Shown here piece by piece: positions 44,011 to 55,627 of a stretch of 64,000 nt of DNA (within the stretch, counting starts at the first letter, position 1; every line of letters begins with the position of its first letter). The notes under the pieces were generated by a model. It worked only from the letters and a program-made list of their open reading frames with translations. It was not told where the DNA came from and did no database searches. Position numbers and translations under genes: made by a program. Source of the stretch: Dryococelus australis (taxonomy: Eukaryota > Arthropoda > Insecta > Phasmatodea > Phasmatidae); the NCBI GenBank assembly GCA_029891345.1, contig CM057002.1:67660590-67724589 (forward strand). Direction: 5' to 3'.

Positions 44011-45376
44011 AGTTGCCCATTGTCAAAGGGCGTGTCAGATCCTTTACTAGGTGCGATTGATGGTGAAGATGCCACATATTTGCAATATGTAGGAGACAGT
44101 ACACCACCTGAAACAAATAGGACCATATGTCACGAAACTATAATGGACCCATTATTAACCAATGTTATTCGGTACATCTTGTATGGTTGGCCCAAGGAAG
44201 TGCCTGACAATATGAAACCATTTTGGAGGCTTCGGAATCAGTTAACATTGGAGTCAGGTATATTAATGTGGTGTTACAGGGTTATCATTCCAGACTCTAG
44301 TAAGGGCTAATTGCTGCAAAAATTGCACGGCAGTCATATGGGTATCGCAAAAAATGAAGTCGCTGGCGAGGGCGTATTTTTGGTGGCCATCTATAGACAA
44401 GAGAATTGAATAACTGGGAAACTCTTGTACAGAATGTCAAGCTGCTAGATCTAACCCATCCACCGTTGAACCCCAACTATGAGAATTTGCCACTAGACCT
44501 TGGCAGAGAGTGCACGTCGATTTTCTGGGCCAGTGCAATGGTAAGCTGTATCTCATGGTGGTGGATGCATAGCTGAAGTCCCTTCAACCGCGGCTATCCA
44601 TACCATTCGTTTCTCAAACTCACTCATGGCTAGGTTTGTTATATGCAAGCGATAATGGCCCTCTATTTACATTGGAGGTATTTCAGACTTTCATACAGAT
44701 TAGAGGTATAAACCATGTGACTTCTCCTCCACATCAACCACCTTCCAATGAGCAGGCAGAGAGTAATGTTCAAGTTTTTAAGTATAAACGTAAGAGCTTA
44801 TTTTTGTCAGGTGGGAATATGTCCGAGAAATTGTTCCAGTTTTTGCGAGATGTGAGAACTGCTACACATTGTACTACAGGACAATCCCCGGCTCAATTAA
44901 TGTTTGGTAGGAACTTACGCAATGAGTATCACTACTTATGCTCGACAGGGGGTGAACCTCGTCAGCAACACATTCCGACAACCCTTGCGGGTACAGTTAG
45001 GAGGGAATTTCAGACGGGGGATGCGGTCAGAGTATGTATGTACAATGGTAGATGTAAGTGGATGAATGGCACAGTAGTGGCAAAGGAGGGTGCTGTAGTG
45101 TATCGCGTGCAAAATGAATTTGGGCAAATATTAAGGAGACATGTAAATCAGATGGTTTCAAGTAACTTAAAAGAAATAGGTGAAGGTGGGTTGCGCGGCA
45201 TAGCAGGGGTAGATGGGCGCCAGGAGAAGGGAAGCAGCAAGGCATCAGAGTTAGTCGTACAGGAGGAAGTAGGAGTGGAGAATTCACTTGAGGAAATTAC
45301 AGGAAAGACAGGTGAGGAAGGACGGGAGGAAGCCCAGGTAGACACAGAAACGAAAGTTAGAGGTATGGCTGTTTAG
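44010..45376 (+). pseudogene. Gypsy lineage 2: integrase, with 246-codon open C-terminal part
   Basis: The first catalytic Asp is in VHVDFLGQCNGK (codon 44519-44521), the second in ASDNGPLFTLEVF (44651-44653) and the Glu in NEQAESNVQVFK (44759-44761). The zinc domain (LHGSHMGIAK, about 44320-44355) is visible but broken. The last 246 codons (44636-45376) are the longest open frame in the window. They hold the second half of the core, TGQSPAQLMFGRNLR, the C-terminal SH3-like part (FQTGDAVRVCMYNG, KWMNGTVV, VYRVQNEFGQILRRHVNQM) and an acidic Gly-rich tail. Confidence 0.88.
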
Positions 45377-45565
45377 ACTCAAGCACCAAGTGTGACAGGG
45401 ACAGTTGATGGTGGCACCAGGAGATATCCCACTCGAGTTAGATTGAAAGTGGCGAGAATTGATTTGTAATTGTAACTACAACTTGCCGTATATATTGTAA
45501 GTGTTACTGTAGCTTACAGCGTGTTGTTAGTTCGGGTGTATCTTAGTATCAAGTAATATAGATTT

Positions 45566-45575
45566 AGGAGGGAGG
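45566..45575 (+). other. Polypurine tract of Gypsy lineage 2
   Basis: AGGAGGGAGG directly precedes TGTGGCG, the start of the LTR. Confidence 0.8.
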
Positions 45576-46486
45576 TGTGGCGTATTGAACTGAGCAGCAT
45601 CACTGTCGTGGTGCTTACTCTGTGTGTAGTGTAATCTTTGGTTGTTGTATTGTGTAAAATGGCTAACACGAAAGAAAACAATAGTTCGCAATGGGAATAC
45701 TAGAATCGTTTATTATTTAACCCATTCGTCTCCTCAAATACATAGCAATTTCTATAAATACACTTTTACGGATAATAAAGAATGACGCCGCCCGTTCCCC
45801 TTTCCTGTTTGACCACCATGGATACTTCACAGCAGGCATAAGCACTCTACCGCGCGCTCGTGCGCACCGGGTCTAGCAGAGAACCAGAATGAGTGTATTT
45901 TAAATGCCGCCCACTATTGCGACCATAGTGGTCAGGTGCTGCAATAGCGCAGTGTAGAGCAGAGCAAAGTGAGTGCCAACAATTGCAATGTGACCAAGGA
46001 TTCACGTACGATCGCGCGCAGTGATATGGAAGTAGATCCCAAAAAGGGCTTGCAGTATCGTTGCAGATATTCCCAACGCTCATGGACGCAAAGCCACGTA
46101 ATAACATGCATTGCTACCCTAAAGTGTTTTCATGCCCCCCCCCCCCGACCCTTTGCAAGGGTATTTTGTGTAATGTGTTCTCCATTTTCACGTGTTTCAC
46201 CCCCATTCCATCTCACGCAGTGTTTGTTAAGTGTATTAAAGATGTTTTGTTAGAGTAGATTTATTTACGTGTAAAAATCGGCAAGGTAATAGGAGCAAGT
46301 GTCATATGTATTGTTTGTGCAGTGTAAGAAAGTAGTTCCCGTATCCTGCATGGTGCCAACACGCTTGTCGAGCATATTTCATCGGAGTATTGTGAACACT
46401 GAATAAAATATAATATGAAATTCCCTCGAGCTCTGACGTCTTGTGGGTCCGTCATATCGTGTTCGTCGGACTATTATGACGCCAGC
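45576..46486 (+). repeat. Gypsy lineage 2: 3' LTR
   Basis: Begins TGTGGCGTATTGAACTGAGC right after the polypurine tract. The right end is inferred from ATTATGACGCCA at 46473-46484, whose CGCCA mirrors TGGCG at the left end as a short terminal inverted repeat. An AATAAA signal is at 46402-46407, about 80 bases from the end, as expected for the R region. A C homopolymer (46135-46146) lies inside. There is no second copy in the window to confirm the boundaries. Confidence 0.65.
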
Positions 46487-47985
46487 TTTAAAGTATTTAT
46501 TGTGGTTTAGTAATTGTATAAACAATATCAACAAAACAGGTTCAACAGTAACCTAAAAATAAAGCTATATATGCATGTCTTGTATTAGAACATTATTTGT
46601 TTACAAACATTCAAAGTTCGTTTGTAGTCACATTAGTAGAATATGTTAAGTCGTAACTTTCGTGAGTTGGGTTGGTGGTGGGTGGGGGGACACAAGTTCC
46701 GGGTTTGAAATTTGCTCGTACAGTAAATTATTTTTCATTACAACAGAAATCCCTTTAATGTACGTTGATACTTACGAATATTTGGTCGAGTCAACCACTA
46801 CATATGATTAGAAAATAATAAATTTGCTTTCAGCAGCACGATAATTAATTGTATCTATGGAAACAATGAATTGGTTGCAGCAAGCAAACTTTGTTTAATT
46901 CAACTAAACATTCTCCTCAGCGATGTGCTTTATTGCCGTGCCTCAACTGACGGCATGTATGGGGCTTTTTTTTGGAGCTCAACAATGGAGCAAATGCCAG
47001 ACGACCTAAAGGAACTCTGCCATTCTCTGTGACCGGGAATGCCGCCTGAAACACACAATGACCAACTCCTTGTCTTCGGAATACAATTCGTCACGTCAGA
47101 TACCAAGATAAAAAAGAGCAACATTCGATTGCTTCTGTCGGGATTCAAGGACACCGCCTGCTTGGAGTTATTGCGGAATACTCGGAAGGAGATGTAAAGA
47201 TGCAGTAGCGGTGAAAGTTGAATGCTTACTGAAGGTAATTTCTTATTGGCTGTTTGCACGGGATGTGCATCGTGCAATGTGCAAACACAGGAATTATTTG
47301 GGAGTTCATTTAGAACTGCGATACTTCAAATAGTAGCTACACCGTGCAAGAATGTTCAACAATACAGAATTTCAGGTGGAGTTCTTGTACATTTTATGGT
47401 CATTTTCTTTAATCCATATACATTAATTTCTGACAATAAATGAGACATCTAAATTAACGAAATTCCACATGAAATTTTTTAAATAACAATTCTTCTTCTA
47501 ATTGGTTAGATGCAATGTTCTTATATTAATATTTTTGTTCGTATACACTACTGATTCTTAAAATCATAGCCCTATCGTTAGCTAACACAGCCCATCTGCA
47601 GATTACAAATTGCTCTCGCGAATGAGATAGATATTTGGCAAAACAAAGTTTAATTTTTGGGTCTACGCTCTACGTTATAAAATTCCCCTGTTGTCATAAC
47701 ACTTTACTGCACTCATACCTTGATAGATGCACCTTGGTCCTCGCTGTAGGAGCCACGTGTATGCACATGAGCTGACAAACCCCAGAGCAGCGCAGTGAAG
47801 GCAGAACTTCAGGCGGCAGTGTCCTCTCTACATTCGTTCCAGGGAGTTGAACATGGAGTGAGTTGTGCGCAACAACACTTGAACACCCTCCAGACTTACT
47901 TCCGAACATTACACGCAATAATGTAATAATTAAAGCAAGAATATGTAAGAACGAAATTTTTACACGCAAGCACTTGCGCCAAATT
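46487..47985. other. No gene seen
   Basis: A 115-codon minus-strand frame (46930-47277) has no recognisable domain. A purine-rich GGTGGGTGGGGGGA patch is at about 46677-46690. Confidence 0.45.
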
Positions 47986-47986
47986 T

Positions 47987-48052
<66 letters not shown>

Positions 48053-48064
48053 CCCCCCCCCCCC
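47986..48064. repeat. (CT)n microsatellite followed by C run
   Basis: About 32 CT units with one TTCT break, then a run of C. Frames rich in alternating Arg/Glu or Ser/Leu across this tract are artefacts of the repeat. Confidence 0.97.
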
Positions 48065-51000
48065 AGACAAGTCCTAGGAGCAAACTCGCTATAAGATACA
48101 AGTCCAATATCTCGGAGTAGTTGTGGGCAGACACGACGACGCCATGTCACTGTTAAGAACAAGACCTTAGTAGAAAATTTCTAACGACTCAATGTCACGT
48201 CTATTTATTAAGGAATCACTGCGACAGACCCTCAAAAGACTACAATATGCTGAAGACTACAATATGTATCCTCGGGTGTCTCATTTCAGGCAAATTAGAC
48301 TTGTAATAGTAGGGCATTAATACAAGCTATAGGAAACGATGGATTAAACAAGAGAAGCTACTTTGTACTTCCCGTGACGGGAACTGCGCAAGATAGCCAT
48401 ACAAATGGAGATTTTATCAATTTTAATAAATGTTCTCTTTGAATATATTTAATAAGATAGAAGTAAAAGGTAGCGGCTATAGATGATACGTTTCTTACCT
48501 TTCCTGGGAAATAATTGTATTCTCAGCTTGCTATGGAGTTGCCTTAAGTGCCAGCATGTTTTATCTCGGCTGACGGACCTCTACCAAGAATTCGTTACTA
48601 AAGGCTGGCTCACTGTAAAAAATAATATAGAGTTATAGAAATCGATGCTACTCTTTATTCTAATGCGCACGTCACCATATTGTATCCACAGAGCTGAACT
48701 ATACATATAGTAATTACTGTATGAATATCCAGCTTCCCCTCACACGAACACCAGCTGATAAAGGCATTATTTATAGGGACGGTCCCTAATGGGCAAGAGT
48801 AATGGGCATATGCCCGATCAGCGCTGGTAACTCAAGGCTAACACGACAGTACGCTACACTCTACCTTGTAAGTGTGGCACTTCTGTGCGCCTTCGTTCAC
48901 CCTGTCAACACTGTGAGAACCTCACACTCAGAGTACAGTGGTCCAGCCAAGGTGCACTGACCTTGGAGCTTTGCCCCCAACCCTGCAGACAGTCCAGGTC
49001 AGTGTAGAGACCAGAGTGAACTCCTCAGAATAGTTGCGCGTGTTCCACGATGTATTCCCTATTCGCGAATTACACACTCAGCTTCAACAGCCAGTGTTCT
49101 TTGAAGTTATTGTAGGCATATCAAACAAGTTCTTTGCCTCGGTCCTAAAAACGACGAATCTCTTAATTAGCGCCCTAAGGGATTGTGGCACCGACCAGAC
49201 ACGGATATACACGAGGAGTAAACAGTCACTAGTTCGGCCGCCGTAGCAATGTTCGCTTGCTGCCACTATCGTAGAGATCTCTGACACACTTGTGTACTTG
49301 TGTGCAGCCCACAACGTCCCAGCACATACACACTGCGTGCACATTGTCATACTTTCATATTTACACACACATGTGTTTTAAAATGATTTGATTTGACATA
49401 TTGTTACATGTTAAGAGAGTTTGAAGATTTCTAATCTCCTGTATGACAGTTCTGTAAAATGTTTTAAAAAATGATTTTTTTAAACTCTTATTTCCCACAT
49501 ATGTGACAGTAGTAATTACGACAGTCTTGCACAAGGTGTTCCATATACCGTACAGTTAGCAAATGGTTCAGTGTCAGCCTACTGAGAAGTCACATTGAAA
49601 ACACTCTCGCTTCAATAAACTTGGAGTTTAAATCAAGACAATAAGATTCGCCACCTGGGAGAGGAAGAAGACACTTCAAGGTGATCAAGATTCAATATCC
49701 TCGGGACTCTATCGGTCTCGTCCTGGTATATCATTGTTACGCGCTCGCGAGTGGATGTGAAGGACAGAGCGGTTATATGATAGCGGTGATGAGCCACAAT
49801 GGAAGGTTTTGAAGTCAAGCGTATGATAAACCAGGAACTACGTATCTGTTACAAAAGCGAGCTGACACGATAATCCGTTTTGTGGTTAACGCTGTTGACC
49901 TTGGCTGTATTGAGTTTCTGCGTTTATCTGAAGAATTTTCTAGTGTTAGAATTTAACTAGAGTAAAAATAATAATTAAATATTGCGTTCACCCGGAAACA
50001 AAATGAGTAATAGTGGAGATGGATAGATTAATGATGCGAATAATACCTGTGTGAATAAACTTCAAATTAAATTTAGTTCTTTTATTTTTGTTAAGACCTC
50101 CATTCCTCACGAATTCAGATACACCCCTCAGGCATCTTGTAACAGTATGTTGCACTCAGCCTCCAGGGCCAATCAGAAAGCACTACGAAGACACACACAC
50201 ACGTGGAGGGGCGCGAAGTGTAGAGGAGGAGATAGTCCCAATCGGCGAGTGTGTCCAGGGGAGCGAACAGCGGCCGGGAATTAAGTCGGTAGCGATCCTC
50301 CATCTGGTCTGTAACGCCTCTGTTTTTATCATTATTTATGCCCACTATGATGTACTGTTTGGTATGCAGACTACGATCAACTGATAATATTTTAATAATT
50401 TGCATATAACATTTGTGGCATATACGAATATTATTTTGTACTATACTTTTAATCAGAATATTAGTTTTTGAAAGTTTCTTTGTCGTGTATAATAATTTCT
50501 GTATTTTTGAAACTTTATAAGCGTTTCAGTTTATGTGATATTTGTTTATGTCACGTGGTCGTACATTAGGAAACCATATGTTGAGAGTTGCTATGGTAAC
50601 GAGGTGACGTAGTCAGCCTCGTTGGTGTAGCCGCCCCGTGATTAGCTGCTCAGGTAAGCGTCAGAATGAGCAGTTAGTGAAAGAATTTAGCTATCTTGGG
50701 TTCTTCTATAGATAGGCGTGCTGCGACGTGTGTCGTAGGGCAAAGGTACAATTTTACATTTCTTACTAGGGAACTTGGTTCGAGTTCCGTGATTGGTCAG
50801 CAGACTGGCGGAAGGTGAAGCCGGTATTTGGAAGAGAAGAAGATTAAGTCTGCTCGTGCTTCCTACACTAGCGGCGTTTATTCCATAGAAGCAAGGTAAG
50901 CTACTCTTACCCTATAAATATTGGAAATGTTTGATCCTTTATAGTTTTTGCCGTAACTTTAAACACATTTAATTCTGAGTTTCCTGTTTCCGATTCGTGA

Positions 51001-51353
51001 AACAGAGTTTTCGTAACTCCCGTACTGTATACGCAGTGCTGCTATCTAGTATTTATTTCCACAAACGAACTCGCAAGCAACACGCCACATGCTCGACCGC
51101 GTTCCTTCGGCAAGGTAAGCAGTCGTTCTGTTTGCTTCCTCAAGTCTTTCCTTGGAAAGTGGATGAAAGTGTTCAAGAAAACGGGAGTTTCCCTACAATT
51201 TGTAATATCTCTCAAAATAATATTCAGTTTAATTATTATTACATTCATTTCGTTTCGTCTTTATAACTAATGTTGGGATTTATGAAATGGTAAATACATG
51301 TGGAGGGTAAGAAAAGTTGGAAGTTGCGTTTGTTAGTAGAAACTGCTTACCCC

Positions 51354-51387
<34 letters not shown>

Positions 51388-51699
51388 ACGCCACTGTCCT
51401 ACGTGTTATATGATTAATTTTATTTCGCCACCCGAGTGTGTCTGAGTGGTACACGATAAACTGTATACACGCGTACCCAGGTTATACGCCTGATTAGGGA
51501 AGACTGCAGTACTGAACCCGTAACCCTCAGCAGCACAGAATTTGCAGAGACTACAGCTACGGAATTTTATTAATGAGTTAAAGGGTACTATTTCTACCAG
51601 TTGGCACAAAGGAGCATGATGGCTTAAGATTATTTTTGTAAATGAAGCCAGCCAAACACGCAATTTTGGAAAGTCACACATTCTTTGCTAACGAACTAT
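48065..51699. other. No gene seen; A31 run at 51356-51386
   Basis: About 3.6 kb without a supported gene. Open frames of 60-98 codons are scattered on both strands. The A run at 51356-51386 could be the tail of a retroposed sequence on the plus strand, but I recognise nothing upstream of it. Confidence 0.45.
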
Positions 51700-53715
51700 G
51701 CCCACGCATACACCACGTATACTCTATTGAAGCCAAGTCTACAGTTTATCCACTAAAAACTACTAAAAATAAAAAGGATAAGCATATAAATTTACTTCAT
51801 TTCAAAAATACTAACAACTCACATTTCTGTTGTATTAAACATTTATCGAGGCAAATTTCAGCACAGAAGATAAATCATGAACATAAAATGTATATGTGAG
51901 ATATGTGTCATCAATTCTTTATTTCAAGAGAAATTAAACAATCACACAGAAGAATGCTCAAAAATGAATTAGTTGAAATCAGTATACCTTCGAAAGAAGG
52001 GCAAATATTTTTCAAGAACTATACAAATACAATGAAGATTCCTTTTACAATATATGCAGAATTTGAACCAATTCTAAACAAAAATTTCATCAACTGAACC
52101 AAACCCAAGAGAATTAAATAAGTTTAACTTATTTAAAAAAATCCAATTTTAACTGGAGATGATATTGATAATGGCCTTTATACAGAAATACTTAAAGAAA
52201 GATATAATATTACTAATGATAAAAAAAAATCATTGATTTAAAGTTGAATGACGAAACACACATTGTGAAATATCAATTACACGAAGCATCTGGTTTTTGT
52301 TATTATATTGTATCTAATTATGGTGATTATAAGTCTCCAGTAGTATAGCGTGGTCAAAATACTCATACAAAGTTTATAGAATTGACGAAGAAAGAAATAG
52401 AAGAAATTGGGCAAATGCATTCGCAAAATGAACCAATGCACCCCCTAACGAAAGAAGAAAAAGCACTATATATTAGATCAAAAAAATTTGTGTTGTATAT
52501 GAATGTGAACATACGAAGCAAAATAAAGATGTACATCATCATGATCATATAACTAGTAAATTTATTAACCCAGTATGCAATAATTGAAATCTACAATTAA
52601 AATTACCCAATTTTGTTCCAATTTATTTTCATAACTTGGCTGGATATGATGCACATTTATTCATTAAATAGCTAGGATTTGATGAAAAAAATATTTAATT
52701 GAGAATAATGAAGAAAAATATATTACTTTTGGGAAAGCAACAGATAATTTAAGAATGAAATTTATAGAAACAATTAAATTTATGGCAAGTAGTTTAGATA
52801 AATTATCATCTAATTTAACTAAAGAACTAATGAATCATACTCAGAAACATTTCCCAAAACATAAAGTAGATTTAGTTATTAGAAAGGTGTTTATCCATAT
52901 GATTATATGGACAGTTGGATGAAATTTGATGAAACAGAACTTCCTCAAAAGGACGAATTTTATAATAAACTAAACGAATCTGATGTAAGTGACGATGATT
53001 ATGAACACGCAAAATGTGTGTGCAATCAATTTGATATTATGAATCGTGGTAAATATCACGACTTATATTTAAAAAGTGATGTATTATTGTTAGCAGATAT
53101 ATTCGAACATTTTATAAAAACGTGTATAAATGCATATGATTTAGACCCTGTTTGGTATTTTACAGCACCAGGTTTATCCTGGGAAGCAAAGTTAAAAATT
53201 ACTAAACAACCATTCGATTTATTACATAATTATGATATGATTTTAATGATAGAAAAAGGAATAAGAGGTTGAATATCACAATGTTGTAAGCGATATGTTA
53301 AAGCAAAAAATAAATATTAAAAAAATTTTCATCCAAATCAAGAGTCCAACTATTTAGCATATCTCGATGCTAATAATTTATATGGTTGTGCAATGTCTCA
53401 ATATTTACCACATGGTGGTTTTGAATGAGTTGGTTATTCTGAATTCAAATTAGATTTTTGGCAAAATTATAAATTAAATCGTAATGATGATTCACAACAA
53501 GTATACATAAAATAAGTTGATTTAGAATATTCGCAAGAATTGCATACATTTCATAAAGATCTTCCATTTTGTCCAGAAAATAAGTTTGTTCCAAAAACAA
53601 ATCAATCTAAATTATTATCAACTTTACATGACAAACAAAAGTATGTAATATACTACCATAATTCGAAACATTTCAAAGAAATAGGGACAAGAATTTTTCG
53701 AGTATGGCCACTCTT
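51700..53715 (+). pseudogene. Protein-primed family-B DNA polymerase (Polinton/Maverick type), degenerate, 3'-truncated
   Basis: Pieces in order match the DNA_pol_B_2 proteins of arthropod Polintons and relatives. VYPLKTTKNKKDKHINLL and MCHQFFISREIKQSH come first. Exonuclease I follows as IYAEFEPIL (the usual D-x-E now E-x-E), then GFCYYIVSNYGDYKSPVV. Exonuclease II is FHNLAGYDAHLFIK, followed by a stop. After YDYMDSWMKFDETELPQKDE and LNESDVSDDDYEHAK comes exonuclease III in KYHDLYLKSDVLLLADIFEH. Then WYFTAPGLSWEAKLK, YLDANNLYGCAMSQYLPHGG (palm motif A, 53366-53387) and LHTFHKDLPFCPENK. The match ends near 53715, before palm motifs B and C. Seven or more stops or shifts are present. It would have replicated the element's linear DNA from a protein primer. 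Confidence 0.85.
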
Positions 53716-53819
53716 ACTCGTGAAATACAAAATTCCGTTATCCCGAACATACGGAACTGCGACCCCATTATTCAGGTCACTTAGTATCTAAGCACAAAAA
53801 AAAATGTCATCACACTGAG

Positions 53820-54420
53820 CCTGATGCAAACTTGACCATAAATTCAGGGAAACCCTGAATGATTTTGAGGAAAGCCTCGGATGCCTATAGCTCATTGGTT
53901 TCGAAGTCTTGCGAGCCCTAAATTCTCAGTAAACCATCGGCCACTTTTTTCTGAGCCTCTAACCTGAGCCTCTAAAATGAGAGAGGCGTAGGGCCCAGCG
54001 AACCAAATTTCCAAGCTGTTAGGGATGTTTGAGAATCCAAATCAAGGCTTGGTTGTCAGTATACTAGTCGCATTCATCATGCTCTATATACGAGGCGAAC
54101 TTCTCAAGTCCGAATATATATGCCAGGGTCTCCTTTTCATAAGTGACGAGCCTACACTGAGTTTCAGTTAAACTTCAGCTGGCGAAGGCCACAGGCGCCA
54201 AACCCAAATCCGTCTGTTGGCTTAGGACTGCCCTTAATACCAGACAAAAAGCATTCACTTGGAAAATAAATCGATGGAGTACTGGTGGAGAAGCTAATTT
54301 CAACTGAGAAAAGGCCAGCTCTTGTCATTTACACCCAATGGGCTCCATTTGTTTACAAACGTATTTTTCTGCTCTGACAAAATAGCTGTGGTGGAAGGGT
54401 ACATGTGGCCGCACTACCTA
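53820..54420 (-). pseudogene. RNase H fragment of a third Gypsy-type element (minus strand)
   Basis: On the minus strand from about 54290 to 53930: FCLVLRAVLSQQTDLGLAPV, then EKETLAYIFGLEKFASYIEH, YTDNQALIWILKHP and QLGNLVRWALRLSHFRG, followed by KVADGLLRI. This is the order of a Gypsy RNase H, with Glu and Asp segments recognisable and frame changes throughout. No RT or integrase flanks it; the downstream remainder to 53820 is spacer. It lies between the polymerase remnant and the zinc-finger gene and may have interrupted one element. Confidence 0.6.
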
Positions 54421-54421
54421 C

Positions 54422-54661
54422 ATGAAATTGAATAGCGTACGAATACACATAGGGAAGCTGGGCTACTCCAAACTATTCCATGGGGCCACGGTAGTGAAGT
54501 TTACTCGGAGTAATATTTTGAAAAGACATTTTAAAACTTTTAGCAATGGTTCTCTGCAACTACAATCGGATCCTCCTCCTCCTTCACCACCACAATTACG
54601 GATCATTTCGGAGTCATTAGTGTCAAGGGTCAATGGATCAATGGATCAGTCTTGTGAGGGG

Positions 54662-54719
<58 letters not shown>

Positions 54720-55627
54720 AGAGAGAGAGAGAGCAGTAGCCAGGCAAAGTAGATACATATGTCGCCACTGTGGAAAGGACTTTGATTTTTTTTTAATGAA
54801 TATGAGGCAAGCCAATGATTGTACCTCTACAGATGTACCTTCTCCCACTGCTAGAAAATTACATAAAAAACAGTGTTGCTATAGTGAAAATATCTTGAAC
54901 AAATACTGCCGAAACCAGCGAAATGAGAGACCCACCTGCACGAAGAATCATTTTCACGCGATAAAGCATTACGACAATGGGCACATGCAGTTTGTGCAAG
55001 GCAATACAATGAAGGAACACACTCAGATCTCCAAGTGTTCGTCTACTGGGAGTAAGCAAGTGATGTCGTCAATAACTCCTGCTACATCGATGGGTACTGT
55101 TTCCGCAGACGATTATGACGAGACAGTTAATGCTAAAGACGGAATGACTGAGTCTGTTTGTGCGGAATCTACACTTGCAAGCCGTTCGAGTGACGACGAC
55201 AAACTTAAAAATAAACGACCATCAGCTGTCAACACTGATGAACATACAACTCCTGCTACACAGAAAAGTATACTTGTTATTGAGGGTGAAGCAGGAAGTG
55301 AAGACGATCATAAAGACAGCATTGATGATGACTATGATGGCAGTGATAGTGTTGAAGACGATGATGATTCTCTCGACATTGCCACATATTTCACCAACTA
55401 GTTTCCTTCGACAAGTGATGTAAAGAAGGCAGAAGTAAACTGACTATAGGTTTACCGAAGATCCCAACAAACTTGTAGACAGACTTAGAACTTTGCTCGA
55501 TAAGCAACAACGTGGGGATTACTCGAACATGAAAGAGGTGGTTTCTATCATAAGAGAACTTGAGGACAGGGGTTATATCAGATGATGTGATGAACTGCTT
55601 TCTTCTGAAAATGTAATTACAAAATAA
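54422..55627 (+). pseudogene. C2H2 zinc-finger gene with acidic middle and helical C-terminus, possibly Polinton-associated
   Basis: Frame 54422-54718 contains KFTRSNILKRHFKTF, the second half of a C2H2 finger, and then a Pro-rich linker that runs into the (TA)n tract. After the tract, a frame open from about 54736 to 55401 reads RYICRHCGKDF (54751-54783), a first half of a C2H2 finger. Next come ENILNKYCRNQRNERPTCTK and HAIKHYDNGH, a degenerate finger pair with an ERP-type linker. About 130 Ser/Thr/Asp/Glu-rich residues follow, ending in DDDYDGSDSVEDDDDSLD. After a frameshift, YRFTEDPNKLVDRLRTLL and DYSNMKEVVSIIRELEDRGY (55445-55590) look like a compact helical domain. Its function is not known to me; DNA binding is likely from the fingers. 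Confidence 0.55.
54664..54733. repeat. (TA)n followed by (GA)n within the zinc-finger gene
   Basis: About 26 TA units and 8 GA units. They lie between two finger-encoding segments and the flanking frames differ, so expansion probably broke the reading frame. Confidence 0.95.

Larger units (their letters stand above)
42986..46486 (+). mobile_element. Gypsy-type element of a second lineage, 5'-truncated, with 3' LTR
   Basis: Starts inside RT and runs through RNase H, integrase, a polypurine tract (45566-45575) and an LTR (45576-46486). RT sequence (KFSKIDLSQAYQQV, GVVFLDDILV) and integrase (WQRVHVDFLG, ASDNGPLF) differ clearly from the 15.8/28.9 kb family and resemble insect Gypsy elements with an F/YLDD RT. 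Gag, protease and the first part of RT are lost at the junction with Copia. Confidence 0.85.

Noticed and set aside
47694..48162. Minus-strand open frames of 146 and 88 codons
   Set aside because: They owe their length to the (CT)n tract, which gives alternating Arg/Glu; flanks have no domain.
51356..51386. Poly(A) tail of a processed pseudogene
   Set aside because: No recognisable retroposed sequence or target duplication is found upstream.
51903..52097. Independent small zinc-finger gene
   Set aside because: The sequence is the N-terminal part of the DNA polymerase and joins to it through one stop.
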